From Agromyces lapidis (lineage in GTDB: Bacteria; Actinomycetota; Actinomycetes; Actinomycetales; Microbacteriaceae), in contig NZ_WBIQ01000008.1 in NCBI RefSeq assembly GCF_009749405.1, positions 124,001 to 188,000 of the forward strand: 64,000 nt of DNA, written 5' to 3'. The notes beneath the pieces are model-generated. The model was not told the origin of the DNA. It did no database searches and saw only the letters and a program-made list of their open reading frames with translations. Position numbers and translations under genes: made by a program. Shown piece by piece: positions 32,341 to 44,124 of this stretch; the first letter of the stretch is position 1, and every line of letters starts with the position of its first letter.

Positions 32341-35300
32341 TCAGTCGGCGTTCGCGAGCTGCGCGTCGATGCGTGCGCAGAGCTCCGAGGTGTCCTCCTC
32401 GCCGAAGAGCGCGGGGACGCGATCGAGGCCGGGGTAATGGTGGCTCGCCGCCTCGCGCTCCTCGCGCGTGGCCCGCTCGCCGTCGTCGCGGCAGTTCGCC
32501 GCGGTGTGCAGCGCCTCGCTGAACCGCGCCTGGCTCGCCTCGGAGAGCGCCCACCCGAGCGGCGGCACCACGGCGGGCTCGGAGCCCGGGGCGACGACGA
32601 TGACCCCGCCGGCCGCCGCGCCGCCCGGGCCGACCACCGCCTCGAAGGCGGCCCGGCACGCCGACGCCTGCTCGGGATCCGCCGAGGCCGTCTCGGAGGG
32701 GCACGCCTCCGGCATCGTGAGGGCGATCCGCTGGATCCACGCATCCTGCCCGGTGAGGCGCACGCGGGCGGCGTTGCCGGTGATCGGGGCGAGCGGCTCG
32801 GACTCGGCCCGGGCGATGTCGGTGACGAGGTCGTAGCCCTGCGAGTTGCGCAGGTAGAGCAGCACCGGCACGAGCGACACGTCCGAGCCGGGCCGGCTGT
32901 TGACCTCGGCGAACCGGTCCATGAGCTCGGGGGCGATGTCGGCGATCGTCGCGAGCGAGGTCGGCTCGACGTAGCCGCCGTCGACGAACTGGGCGCCCGC
33001 GACGTCGCCGCACGGGAAGTCGCCGGGCAGGCTCCCGGTGGGGGTGATCACGGCGAACCGCGCCGAGAGCATCGCCGCCGTCGACCAGTCGAGTCCGGCG
33101 AGGCAGTCGGATGCCTCCTGGGCGTCCTCGAGGCCCGGCAGCTCGTCGAACTGCAGCATCGAGGGCAGTCCGCCGGTGCCGTCGCAGGGGCCGATTCGCC
33201 CGCCGCCCGCCGAGGCCGGTTCGCCCCGCTCGGGAATGACCGGCGCCTGCTGCACGAGCAGGCGGCACTTCGTCACGACGTCTGCCGAGTTCATGAGGAG
33301 CGCGCCGGTCAGCGGATCGATGGTGTTCGTGAACGGCGCATCGAGCGAGGTGCCGTCCTCCCACCACGCCTCGATGAGCGCTGCGCGGTCGCGCCACCTC
33401 CAGCCGTGGTCGTCGCCGTCGGCCGGGTCGAGGTACGAGGGCATGTGCACGCCCCAGCCGCCGGCGACGGCGTCGCCGACGACGAGCCCGAGGGCCGCGG
33501 TCGAGACCGCCTCGGGGCGCGAGAGGTTGCGCGCCGCGGCGACGAGCGTCTCGGGGTCCTGCTGCGTGTCGTCGTCGGCGGCGCTCGCCAGCGCGAGGCC
33601 CACCGAGCCGCCGCTGATGCCGCTCGCGATGAACCCGGAGCGCGCCGCGCAGCCGTCGAGCGCGCCGAGTACGGAGGCCGTCCAGTAGGCGGCACGGATT
33701 CCGCCGCCCTCCGACGCGATGAGGAACACCGGTCGCGCGGAGGGGCCGCCCTGGTCGGGTGCGCCGTCGCCGTCCAGGTCGAGGGGGACGGCGCACTCCG
33801 TGTCCCGCCGGAGCTCGTCCAGCCGGTCGGCGAGCGCATCGGGCTCGACGGGGTTCGCCTCGGGCGAGCCGTTCGAGACGTGCACCTCGTGCAACGCCGT
33901 GTCGGAGGCGCCCGGCCAGGGCATCGCCGCGAGGGCGACGTTCAGCACGAGCGGGACGATGATGCCCAGGGTGAGCACGGGTGCGGCCTTCATGCGCAGC
34001 CAGCGGAAGGGCGCGATGAGCGTGCGGGCCTGCACGATGAGCGTGAACGCGCCGAACACGGCCACCCAGGCGCCGAGCGAGACGAGCATGACGGCGACGG
34101 CGCCGAAGGTCGCCCCGATCTGGGCGGGGTAGAGCAGGCCGAAGAGCAGCACGAACGCTCCCGCGCCGAGTGCGAGCCACTCGACCCATCCCGACTTCGA
34201 CACGTGCACGCCGTCGGGCAGGCGCGCATCGGTCGGGTCGAGGCGCGAGCGCCGCAGGAAGCGGGCGCCCGCAGGCAGGAGGTTCGCGGCGGTGAGCACC
34301 GCCCACGGCGCGACGACGACGACCGCGACCGAGAGCGGGATGAGCACCCAGCCGAGCGTGCCCGCGTCCGAGCCTCCGAGCACCACCGGCACGAGGAAGG
34401 AGCGGACGACCCCGATCGCGCCGACCACGAGCACGATCGCCGCGAGCGAGTCGCCCACGATCCAGCTGTCGGAGGCGCGCTCGACATCGGCCTCGCGGGG
34501 GGACTCGGGGTGCCGGCGAGACCAGGGCCAGGTGACCGCCGCGAGCACCGCGACCGCGAGCTCGACGCCGAGGATGGCGAGGAACGTCGGCAGGTGGATC
34601 GGCGTCTCGGCGCCGTTGACGCCCGCGATGACGAGCGCGATGGCGGCGACGAGCAGCTGTCCGGCGGGGGCGATCAGCCAGGGGCCCGCCGCGTGCAGCC
34701 GCGACGGGGACTGGCGTCCGACCCAGCCGTGCACCCGGGTCTCGATCATGTAGCGGGTGCGACGGCGGTTGAGCGCGAACGCGAGCACGCCCGTGATGAG
34801 CAGGCCCGCGATGCCGAAGGCCGCGTGCCAGCCGCCGCGCGCGCCGTCGGCCCACTGCCGCTGCACATCGGGCAGCTGGTCGAGCAGGTCGGCCGCGGGG
34901 ATGCAGGCCAGCACGAACAGCACGAGGATGGCGAGGGCCGCCAGGCGGTGCACCCAGATCGCGCGGCCGAGCCGTCCGAGGCGGGTGCCGATGTAGCCGC
35001 GGTACTCGGGGATCCGCAGCACGGCGACCCCGAACACCACGAAGCCGAGCACCTTCACGAGCGTGACGAAGGCCATGAGGCGGCCCACGGCGTGGGCGAC
35101 GTCGGCCATGCCCGTCGACACCGCCGCGCCGGCGCCGATCTGCAGCGCACCCTCGAGGCATTCGCTCGCGAGGATCGTGGCGAAGGCGATCGCCGGCACC
35201 GTCTGCGCCGCTCGCGGCGCGGTCATGATGAGGCGGTGCAGGAGGATCGCGTAGGCGAGCACCATGACGGCGTCGAGCACCGCCGACAGGATGATCCATC

Positions 35301-35613
35301 CGCCGAGCTGCGCGTGCCACGGCATCTCGGCCCACGCGCTCCAGCTCGTGCGCTGCAGCAGCGAGAGCGGGCTCAGCACCATGTTCAGCGAGTGGCTCTG
35401 CCCCTCCGCGTCGGGCACGCTCGCGATGAGCCGGTCGAGTTCGGCGAGCGAGACGGCGATGAGCAGCACGACGGCGGCGAGCGAGAGCCCCTGTCCGGTG
35501 CGCTGCCAGGTGCGCTCGCCGATGCCGCGCCACTCGGGCCGCGCCGGCCTGACGGAGCCGCCGGCGGGCGCCGTGCCCCGCTCGTTCGTGCGCTCCTGCT
35601 GTTGTTGCGACAT
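32341..35613 (-). CDS. large membrane-embedded patatin-like phospholipase
   Basis: 1090 residues. The first about 560 hold roughly a dozen membrane segments; the C-terminal part is a patatin domain. Its glycine-rich oxyanion loop is EGGGIRAAYW (about 633-642), the nucleophile elbow GISGGSVG (Ser about 665), and the catalytic Asp is in DGGYVEP (about 876). A Ser-Asp dyad lipase active on membrane lipids is therefore likely. A calcium-like LDLDGDGAPDQGG loop (about 605) precedes the catalytic domain. Seven or more cysteines lie in the catalytic part, suggesting it may face outwards. The ATG is preceded by GTGGAAG. Similar multi-helix patatins occur across actinobacteria without an assigned role. 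Confidence 0.85.
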   Translation of the reverse strand: MSQQQQERTNERGTAPAGGSVRPARPEWRGIGERTWQRTGQGLSLAAVVLLIAVSLAELDRLIASVPDAEGQSHSLNMVLSPLSLLQRTSWSAWAEMPWHAQLGGWIILSAVLDAVMVLAYAILLHRLIMTAPRAAQTVPAIAFATILASECLEGALQIGAGAAVSTGMADVAHAVGRLMAFVTLVKVLGFVVFGVAVLRIPEYRGYIGTRLGRLGRAIWVHRLAALAILVLFVLACIPAADLLDQLPDVQRQWADGARGGWHAAFGIAGLLITGVLAFALNRRRTRYMIETRVHGWVGRQSPSRLHAAGPWLIAPAGQLLVAAIALVIAGVNGAETPIHLPTFLAILGVELAVAVLAAVTWPWSRRHPESPREADVERASDSWIVGDSLAAIVLVVGAIGVVRSFLVPVVLGGSDAGTLGWVLIPLSVAVVVVAPWAVLTAANLLPAGARFLRRSRLDPTDARLPDGVHVSKSGWVEWLALGAGAFVLLFGLLYPAQIGATFGAVAVMLVSLGAWVAVFGAFTLIVQARTLIAPFRWLRMKAAPVLTLGIIVPLVLNVALAAMPWPGASDTALHEVHVSNGSPEANPVEPDALADRLDELRRDTECAVPLDLDGDGAPDQGGPSARPVFLIASEGGGIRAAYWTASVLGALDGCAARSGFIASGISGGSVGLALASAADDDTQQDPETLVAAARNLSRPEAVSTAALGLVVGDAVAGGWGVHMPSYLDPADGDDHGWRWRDRAALIEAWWEDGTSLDAPFTNTIDPLTGALLMNSADVVTKCRLLVQQAPVIPERGEPASAGGGRIGPCDGTGGLPSMLQFDELPGLEDAQEASDCLAGLDWSTAAMLSARFAVITPTGSLPGDFPCGDVAGAQFVDGGYVEPTSLATIADIAPELMDRFAEVNSRPGSDVSLVPVLLYLRNSQGYDLVTDIARAESEPLAPITGNAARVRLTGQDAWIQRIALTMPEACPSETASADPEQASACRAAFEAVVGPGGAAAGGVIVVAPGSEPAVVPPLGWALSEASQARFSEALHTAANCRDDGERATREEREAASHHYPGLDRVPALFGEEDTSELCARIDAQLANAD

Positions 35614-35769
35614 CAGCTTCCACCCGCCCTGGCTCGACCGTGCCGACGCGATGAGGCTATCGCCCGGCGTGCGCCCTCGGCATACCGCGATCGGGGGGTG
35701 GCGAAGGCCGCCGTTCCGGGCGTCGGGGCGCTGCTAGGATCACGGTACAACCTCATACCGGGCCATCGA
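35614..35769 (+). promoter_or_regulatory. promoter region of the glycine-cleavage transcript
   Basis: The 437-bp gap between the patatin gene and gcvT has no gene. This first part holds the divergent upstream region of the patatin gene and a -10 candidate TAGGAT (35735-35740), which would start the RNA at about 35747, some 20 nt before the first aptamer. No convincing -35 is seen. The rest of the gap is the riboswitch. Confidence 0.5.
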
Positions 35770-35975
35770 CGCGTCGCGGGAGAGCCGGCAGCACTGTTCC
35801 ACGAGCAGCGCCGGCACCGAAGGAGCAAGCCTCCCTGCCAATCTCTCAGGTCTCACACCGCGACGACGAGGCCACTCTGAAAAGTGCTCCGCACGAGATC
35901 CTCGAATCTCCGCGGGGCCGCCCACGGTGAAAGCGCGTCAACGCGTGAAACTCTCAGGCTCATGACAGAGGGGGA
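35770..35975 (+). ncRNA. tandem glycine riboswitch
   Basis: Two glycine aptamers in series. Aptamer I shows GCGGGAGAGCCGG, then GCCGGCACCGAAGGAGCAAG and ATCTCTCAGG, and ends with the CACTCTGAAAAGTG closing segment (to about 35886). Aptamer II shows ACGGTGAAAGCG, AACTCTCAGG and GACAGAGGGGG (about 35900-35975). These are the conserved core strings of the family, and the next genes are gcvT, gcvH and gcvP. Glycine binding is expected to turn expression on. The expression platform lies between about 35960 and the gcvT start at 36051; I see no classic terminator there, so translational control is possible. Confidence 0.93.
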
Positions 35976-36050
35976 GTTCTCATGCGGCATCCGCCGCACG
36001 AATCGCGACCGCGCGCACTGCATCCGCAGCCGGCCAGTCAAGGAGAACTC

Positions 36051-37223
36051 GTGACGAACGACCCCGGTACCACCGCTCCCGAGGAGCGCCTGAGCCCGCT
36101 CGACGCCGTGCACCGCGCCGCGGGCGCGAGCTTCACCGACTTCGCCGGCTGGCAGATGCCGGTGCGCTACTCGAGCGACCTCGCCGAGCATCACGCCGTG
36201 CGCAGCACCTCGGGCATCTTCGACCTCTCGCACATGGGCGAGATCGTGCTGATCGGCCCGCAGGCCGCCGCGGCGCTCGACTTCGCGCTCGCGGGCAAGC
36301 TCTCGGCGATCGAGATCGGGCAGGCGAAGTACTCGCTGCTGCTCGCCGAGGACGGCGGCATCATCGACGACCTCGTCGTCTACCGCACGGGCGAGGACCG
36401 CTACATGGTCGTCGCGAACGCGTCGAACGCGGCGGTCGTCGCCGACGAGCTGCGCGCCCGCGCAGCTGGCTTCGACACCGTCGTGTCCGACGAGAGCGAC
36501 GACGTCGCCCTCATCGCGCTGCAGGGCCCCGACGCCCGCGCCGTGCTGCTCGAGACCCCCGGATTCGGCGTCGACGGCCCGGGCAACGACGAAGAGGACT
36601 TCGACGCGCAGATCGCCGCGCTGAAGTACTACCGCGCGTTCCCTGCCACCTTCGAGGGCCAGCCCGTGCTCGTCGCCCGCACCGGCTACACCGGCGAAGA
36701 CGGCTTCGAGCTCTATGTCGCCCCCGAGCGCGCGGCGCGCCTCTGGGGGGCGCTCGTCGAGACCGGCGGTCCGCGGGTCGTGCCGTGCGGGCTCGCCAGC
36801 CGCGACACCCTCCGCCTCGAGGCGGGCATGCCCCTCTACGGGCACGAGCTCAGCCGCGACATCCTGCCCGTGCAGGCCGGCCTCGGCCGCGTCGTCGCAC
36901 TCGCGAAGGAGGGCGACTTCATCGGTCGCGCCGCCGTCGAGCAGGGCCCCGTCGCGGATGCCCCGGTGCTCGTCGGCCTCGCGGCCGAGGGCCGCCGGGC
37001 GCCCCGGGCCGACTACGAGGTCTTCGACGGCGACGGGGCCGACGCGGCCCGCGTCGGCGTCGTCACGAGCGGCGCGCTCTCGCCGACGCTCGGCCACCCC
37101 GTCGCGATGGCCTTCGTGAGCCCCGCGCTCGCCGAGGCCGGCACCGCGCTGTTCGTCGACGTCCGCGGCACCCGCATCCCCGCTGCTGTCGTGGCGCTGC
37201 CGTTCTACAAGCGCGCCTCCTGA
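36051..37223 (+). CDS. gcvT: glycine cleavage system T protein (aminomethyltransferase)
   Basis: 390 residues. It takes the aminomethyl group from lipoyl-GcvH, releases ammonia and forms 5,10-methylene-tetrahydrofolate. Seen are [35 protein letters not shown] (the conserved Asp used in catalysis), [32 protein letters not shown] and the C-terminal [21 protein letters not shown] barrel. The GTG start has AAGGAG 5 bp upstream; an upstream in-frame ATG at 35982 would lie in the riboswitch tail. It is the first gene of gcvT-gcvH-gcvP. Confidence 0.96.
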   Translation: MTNDPGTTAPEERLSPLDAVHRAAGASFTDFAGWQMPVRYSSDLAEHHAVRSTSGIFDLSHMGEIVLIGPQAAAALDFALAGKLSAIEIGQAKYSLLLAEDGGIIDDLVVYRTGEDRYMVVANASNAAVVADELRARAAGFDTVVSDESDDVALIALQGPDARAVLLETPGFGVDGPGNDEEDFDAQIAALKYYRAFPATFEGQPVLVARTGYTGEDGFELYVAPERAARLWGALVETGGPRVVPCGLASRDTLRLEAGMPLYGHELSRDILPVQAGLGRVVALAKEGDFIGRAAVEQGPVADAPVLVGLAAEGRRAPRADYEVFDGDGADAARVGVVTSGALSPTLGHPVAMAFVSPALAEAGTALFVDVRGTRIPAAVVALPFYKRAS

Positions 37224-37291
37224 TCCCGGCGCCGCGGTCCCGACGGCCGGCGGCGCGAACCCCGAGTCATCCACACCACAAGGAGCACCCC

Positions 37292-37663
37292 ATGACCGAC
37301 CTCAACGCACTGCACTACACCGAAGAGCACGAGTGGATCGCGATCGACGGCGACGTCGCGACGATCGGCATCACCGACTACGCCGCCGAGAAGCTCGGCG
37401 ACGTCGTCTACGTCGACCTGCCCGCAGCGGGCACCACGATCACCGAGGGCACCGTCGTCGGCGAGATCGAGTCGACGAAGTCGGTCGGCGAGCTCTTCGC
37501 CCCGGTCAACGGCGAGGTCGTCGAGGCGAACCAGGCCGTCGTCGACACCCCCGAGCTCGTGAACAGCGACCCCTTCGGCGAGGGCTGGCTCATCAAGGTC
37601 AGCACCTCGAGCCTGCCGAAGCTGCTCACGCGCGACGAGTACACCGCCCTCACCGGCGAGTAA
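37292..37663 (+). CDS. gcvH: glycine cleavage system H protein
   Basis: 123 residues, the lipoyl carrier of the glycine cleavage complex. The lipoylated lysine is in [17 protein letters not shown] (about residue 63), and the C-terminal GWLIKVS strand is conserved. It shuttles the methylamine group between GcvP and GcvT. AAGGAG lies before the ATG; 68 bp separate it from gcvT and 12 bp from gcvP. Confidence 0.97.
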   Translation: MTDLNALHYTEEHEWIAIDGDVATIGITDYAAEKLGDVVYVDLPAAGTTITEGTVVGEIESTKSVGELFAPVNGEVVEANQAVVDTPELVNSDPFGEGWLIKVSTSSLPKLLTRDEYTALTGE

Positions 37664-37675
37664 GGACCCGACCCG

Positions 37676-40564
<2,889 letters not shown>

Positions 40565-40577
40565 CGGGGCGGTGCGA

Positions 40578-40778
40578 CTACGCGGGGCGCGGGACGGCGG
40601 CGTGCCGTCCGCGCTCCGGGTAGTCGCGGCGCGACGGCGCGACGACGAGTGCGTCGCGCCGCGCGATGACGCGTTCGTGCGCCTCGCGGATCTCGGTCTC
40701 GAGGTCGGGCGCGCGGAAGCGACGGTCGGTGGCGCGGGCGGCGAGGTGGCCGGCGGCGAAGGCAGCGGCGAGGTGCAT
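40578..40778 (-). CDS. small basic protein of unknown function
   Basis: 66 residues, Ala- and Arg-rich. A hydrophobic start (MHLAAAFAAGHLAA) is followed by a charged helix DLETEIREAHERVIARRDAL and a basic tail with SRRDYPERGRH. No motif I recognise. GGAACGG precedes the ATG at a plausible distance. It is convergent with gcvP, only 13 bp apart, with no terminator hairpin visible between them. Small proteins of this composition are common next to gcv genes in related genomes only as far as I can guess; treat as hypothetical. Confidence 0.5.
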   Translation of the reverse strand: MHLAAAFAAGHLAARATDRRFRAPDLETEIREAHERVIARRDALVVAPSRRDYPERGRHAAVPRPA

Positions 40779-40972
40779 GGTTCCGTTCCGTCTCTTGGTC
40801 TCCGGCGATGCCGGGGGAGGGCTCCTCGGGGCGAGGGTGCCTCCATGTTCGCGAGCGCGGCGCACCGGCGGATCAGGGTGGTCACGTGCGACGCCCCCGG
40901 GAGTACACTGAGATTCTCTCGGGATGGCTTCCAGGGGTGGCACCGAGGGGCATTCGCACGGGGAGGTGCCGT

Positions 40973-41458
40973 ATGCCGAGCATCGATGTGATCGCGGGGC
41001 TGGCGTTCATCGCGACGTTCATCGCCGTGAGCGTCGCCACCGCAGACACCGCAGGCCTCGAACAGCGCCTGCGCCGCCGTGGCAGCGTGGCCGAGTCGGC
41101 CCAGGCCATGCGCCATGCGCAAGACGTGATGGACTTCGCCCGCGGCGGCTACCTCGGCGTGGTGTGCACGCCCAGTCGTCGCTCGCTCCACCTCAGCGGC
41201 GACCTCGACGCGGACGCGGTGCCGTCGGTCGCCCCGTCGCCCGCGGCCGAGGCGGTGGCGGCCGTGCCGCTCCGCCCCGCGCCGAGCGCCCGGCACCTCG
41301 CGCCGCGCCGTCGTCTCGTGCACCGGCGGCTCGCACGCGGCATCCGAACGCTCTTCGGGCCGACCGGGCCCGCGACATCGACGCGTGCGCCGACGGTCAC
41401 TGCGCCGGCGGCGCGAAGAGCGTCGGCCACCACGCGACCGCCAGGGGATACCCGATGA
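40973..41458 (+). CDS. membrane-anchored basic protein of unknown function
   Basis: 161 residues. One N-terminal hydrophobic segment (SIDVIAGLAFIATFIAVSVA, about 3-23) is followed by a short helical stretch (EQRLRRRGSVAESAQAMRHA) and a long Ala/Pro/Arg-rich, probably disordered tail. GGGAGG lies 6 bp before the ATG, so the start is well supported. Its last 62 bp run antisense to the end of the convergent CPBP protease gene. No family recognised. Confidence 0.6.
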   Translation: MPSIDVIAGLAFIATFIAVSVATADTAGLEQRLRRRGSVAESAQAMRHAQDVMDFARGGYLGVVCTPSRRSLHLSGDLDADAVPSVAPSPAAEAVAAVPLRPAPSARHLAPRRRLVHRRLARGIRTLFGPTGPATSTRAPTVTAPAARRASATTRPPGDTR

Positions 41459-42161
41459 ACGACACCATGTCGAGCACCCAGTGCGCGACGACGAGGGGCA
41501 TCGTGCGCCCCCAGCGCTGGTAGCACCAGCCGAACACGACGCCCATCGCCGCGTTGCCGACGAAGGGCCCGAAGCCCTGGTAGAGGTGGTACGTGCCGCG
41601 CAGGAGCGCGCTCGAGACGATCGTCGCCCACGGGCCCACGCCGAGTTCGCGCAGGCGGGTGAAGAGGTATCCCACGACGATGACCTCCTCGACGAGCGCC
41701 GCCTTCAGTGCCGCGAGCACGAGGATCGGGATCGTCCACCAGTGGGTGTCGAGCGGTGACGGCACCACGGCGACGGTCACGCCGGCGGCGCGCCCGATCG
41801 CGTAGAGCGCGAGGCCGGGCACTCCGATGACGGCGACGAGGGCGAGGCCGGATGCCACGTCGCGCCCCGGTCGCGTGAAGTCGAGGCCGATGCGCCGGAA
41901 AGGACTTCCGCCGGGGCGCCAGAGCAGGTAGAGCGCGAGGGCCACGACGAAGAGCCCGAAGAACACGTCGAGGAACTGGTAGGTGAGATCGAGCCACTCG
42001 CGGCTCGAGCGCGACTGGTTGATCGCGGCCGACTGCTCGGCCAGGGGGCGGGTGTCGGTGACCCGCGCGATGATCGACACGATCGAGTAGACGGCCGATG
42101 CGCCGAGCGAGAGCCCGAGCACGATCGCGAGCTCGATTCGCAGTCGTCGTGCATCGGGCAT
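41397..42161 (-). CDS. CPBP family intramembrane glutamic endopeptidase
   Basis: 254 residues with about eight hydrophobic segments. Motif 1 of the CPBP (CAAX protease and bacteriocin-processing) family is ALVEEVIVVGYLFTRLRELG, providing the EExxxR-like catalytic Glu pair. Motif 2 is ALLRGTYHLYQGF with the active His, and motif 3 is NAAMGVVFGWCYQRWG followed by VVAHWVLDM. Eukaryotic relatives cleave prenylated proteins; bacterial ones are linked to bacteriocin immunity or membrane proteolysis. The target here is unknown. GAGGAT lies 6 nt before the ATG. The 3' end overlaps the convergent small membrane gene by 62 bp. Confidence 0.88.
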   Translation of the reverse strand: MPDARRLRIELAIVLGLSLGASAVYSIVSIIARVTDTRPLAEQSAAINQSRSSREWLDLTYQFLDVFFGLFVVALALYLLWRPGGSPFRRIGLDFTRPGRDVASGLALVAVIGVPGLALYAIGRAAGVTVAVVPSPLDTHWWTIPILVLAALKAALVEEVIVVGYLFTRLRELGVGPWATIVSSALLRGTYHLYQGFGPFVGNAAMGVVFGWCYQRWGRTMPLVVAHWVLDMVSFIGYPLAVAWWPTLFAPPAQ

Positions 42162-42273
42162 GCTGCAATCCTCGCATGAGGGGGTCTCACGCAACGATCG
42201 TGCGTGTATTCGGCGTTCTGTGTCGCTCCCGATGACGCTAGGTTGCGCATCGGTAACGGTTTCCGTCTCGACT

Positions 42274-42301
42274 TTGCTTCTCAGGGAACGATTCGTAGTC
42301 T
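42274..42301 (+). promoter_or_regulatory. candidate promoter of the oligopeptide transporter
   Basis: TTGCTT (42274-42279), a 16-bp spacer and TAGTCT (42296-42301). The RNA would start near 42308 with a 60-nt leader. Another weaker hexamer, TAGGTT, lies 57 bp upstream. Confidence 0.4.
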
Positions 42302-42368
42302 TGCACCACGAAGCGCACAGTGCGGTCACGAGCCGCTCTGCCCCCGCGCACATCTCACAGGAGGAACA

Positions 42369-43991
42369 TTGAAGATCAAGAGAATCGGCGTTGCAGCCAT
42401 TGCTCTTGCTGCAGCCGGCGCACTGGTGCTCACCGGTTGCACGAGCGGCGGCGGAAACGAGGCCACCTCGCCCGCCGGTGACCCTGACGCGATCATCACG
42501 ACGAACGGCTCCGAGCCGCAGAACCCGCTGATCCCGACGAACACCACCGAGACCGGTGGCGGCAAGATCGTCACGTCGCTCTTCGCGGGCCTCGTGTCGT
42601 ACACGGCCGACGGTGAGATCGAGAACGACGTCGCCGAGTCGATCGAGTCGGAGGACGGGCAGCACTGGACCGTCAAGATCAAGGAGGGTCAGACCTTCAC
42701 CGACGGCTCCGACGTCACCGCGAACTCGTTCGTCGACGCGTGGAACTACGGCGCCCTCTTCAGCAACGCGCAGGGCTCGTCGTACTTCTTCGACAACATC
42801 GAGGGCTTCTCCTACGAAGCCGACTCCGAGCTCACGGGCCTCAAGGTCGTCGACGACCTGACCTTCGAGGTCACCCTCGTCGCGCCCGAGGCCGACTGGC
42901 CGCTGCGTCTGGGCTACACCGCCTACTCGCCGCTGCCCGAGGTCGCCTTCGAGGACATGGAGGCCTTCGGCGAGAACCCCATCGGCAACGGCCCGTACAT
43001 GCTGGCCGAAGAGGGCGCCTGGGTTCACGAGGAGCGCATCGACCTGGTGACCAACCCCGACTACGACGGCGTTCGCAAGCCCGCCAACGGCGGCCTCTCG
43101 ATCGTCTTCTACGCCTCGCAGGACTCGGCCTACGCCGACGTTCAGGCGGGTAACCTCGACGTCCTCGACGCCGTGCCCGACTCGGCGTTCGAGACCTACG
43201 AGGACGAGTTCGGCGACCGTGCGGTCAACCAGCCGGCAGCCATCTTCCAGGGCTTCAACATGCCGTACTACCTCGAGCACTGGAGCGGCGAAGAGGGTCA
43301 GCTCCGTCGTGCAGCCATCTCGATGGCCATCAACCGCGACGAGATCACCGACGTGATCTTCCAGGGCACCCGTACCCCGGCGACCGACTACACCTCGCCG
43401 GTCATCGCGGGCTGGACCGACCAGCTCGAGGGTGCCGAGGTCCTCGAGTTCAACCCCGACGAGGCCAAGAAGCTCTGGGCCGAGGCCGACGCGATCGCCC
43501 CGTACGGCGACACCGTCTTCGACCTCGCGTACAACGCCGACGGCGGCCACCAGGCCTGGGTCGACGCGGTCGTGAACTCGATCGCCAACACCCTCGGCAT
43601 CCAGGCCGTGGGCAAGCCCTACCCGACGTTCGCTGCGGCCCTCGACGACCGCACCAACGACAAGCTGACCGGTGGCACGCGCGCCGGCTGGCAGGGCGAC
43701 TACCCCTCGATGTACAACTTCCTCGCCCCGCTCTACCAGACCGGTGCCGGATCGAACTACGAGGACTACTCCAGCGAAGAGTTCGACAACCTCCTCAAGG
43801 AGGGCGCTGTCGCCGCTTCGGTCGAGGACGCGACCGCGATCTACCAGCAGGCTCAGGAAGTCCTGCTGAAGGACCTGCCCGCGATCCCGCTGTGGTACTC
43901 GAACGTGACCGGCGTTTCCGCCGACACCGTCGACAACGTGGTGTTCGGCTGGGACTCGGTGCCGCTCTACCACCAGATCACCAAGGGCTGA
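42369..43991 (+). CDS. oligopeptide ABC transporter substrate-binding lipoprotein
   Basis: 540 residues, family 5 extracellular solute-binding protein. The start is TTG with AGGAGGAACA directly before it. Signal peptide residues 1-23 end in a lipobox LVLTGC, so Cys24 is lipidated. The mature protein shows the typical SEPQNPLIPTNTTE start, YTVKIKEGQ-like TVKIKEGQTFTDGSDVTANSFVDAW, and the C-terminal LYHQITKG. It would capture peptides outside the membrane and deliver them to the two permeases encoded downstream. A strong hairpin between this gene and the first permease probably makes the binding protein the most abundant component. Confidence 0.95.
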   Translation: MKIKRIGVAAIALAAAGALVLTGCTSGGGNEATSPAGDPDAIITTNGSEPQNPLIPTNTTETGGGKIVTSLFAGLVSYTADGEIENDVAESIESEDGQHWTVKIKEGQTFTDGSDVTANSFVDAWNYGALFSNAQGSSYFFDNIEGFSYEADSELTGLKVVDDLTFEVTLVAPEADWPLRLGYTAYSPLPEVAFEDMEAFGENPIGNGPYMLAEEGAWVHEERIDLVTNPDYDGVRKPANGGLSIVFYASQDSAYADVQAGNLDVLDAVPDSAFETYEDEFGDRAVNQPAAIFQGFNMPYYLEHWSGEEGQLRRAAISMAINRDEITDVIFQGTRTPATDYTSPVIAGWTDQLEGAEVLEFNPDEAKKLWAEADAIAPYGDTVFDLAYNADGGHQAWVDAVVNSIANTLGIQAVGKPYPTFAAALDDRTNDKLTGGTRAGWQGDYPSMYNFLAPLYQTGAGSNYEDYSSEEFDNLLKEGAVAASVEDATAIYQQAQEVLLKDLPAIPLWYSNVTGVSADTVDNVVFGWDSVPLYHQITKG

Positions 43992-44006
43992 GGCGTAACT
44001 CTCGTC

Positions 44007-44012
44007 TATAAT
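44007..44012 (+). promoter_or_regulatory. consensus TATAAT hexamer before the permease genes
   Basis: A perfect TATAAT sits 16 bp past the binding-protein stop, in otherwise GC-rich DNA. No good -35 is found at 16-18 bp. A transcript from here would begin at the foot of the 44020-44059 hairpin. Confidence 0.35.
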
Positions 44013-44019
44013 CCCGTCT

Positions 44020-44059
44020 AGCATGATGTCCGGGGCGACAACGCCCCGGACATCATGCT
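44020..44059 (+). terminator. intra-operon hairpin (partial terminator)
   Basis: A perfect 18-bp stem, AGCATGATGTCCGGGGCG with its complement, around ACAA, 28 bp past the binding-protein stop. It is followed by GATATCC rather than a U-tract. Such structures commonly set a high ratio of binding protein to permease. Confidence 0.75.
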
Positions 44060-44124
44060 GATATCCGATCGATTCTGTGATTGCGGCCCAAAATGCTCTC
44101 AGCACTACACCCTGAGGAGCGCTG

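Noticed and set aside
43985..44124. tRNA or small RNA gene in the gap between the binding-protein and permease genes
   Set aside because: The 18-bp hairpin has no cloverleaf or CCA-type features. It is a simple terminator-like stem.
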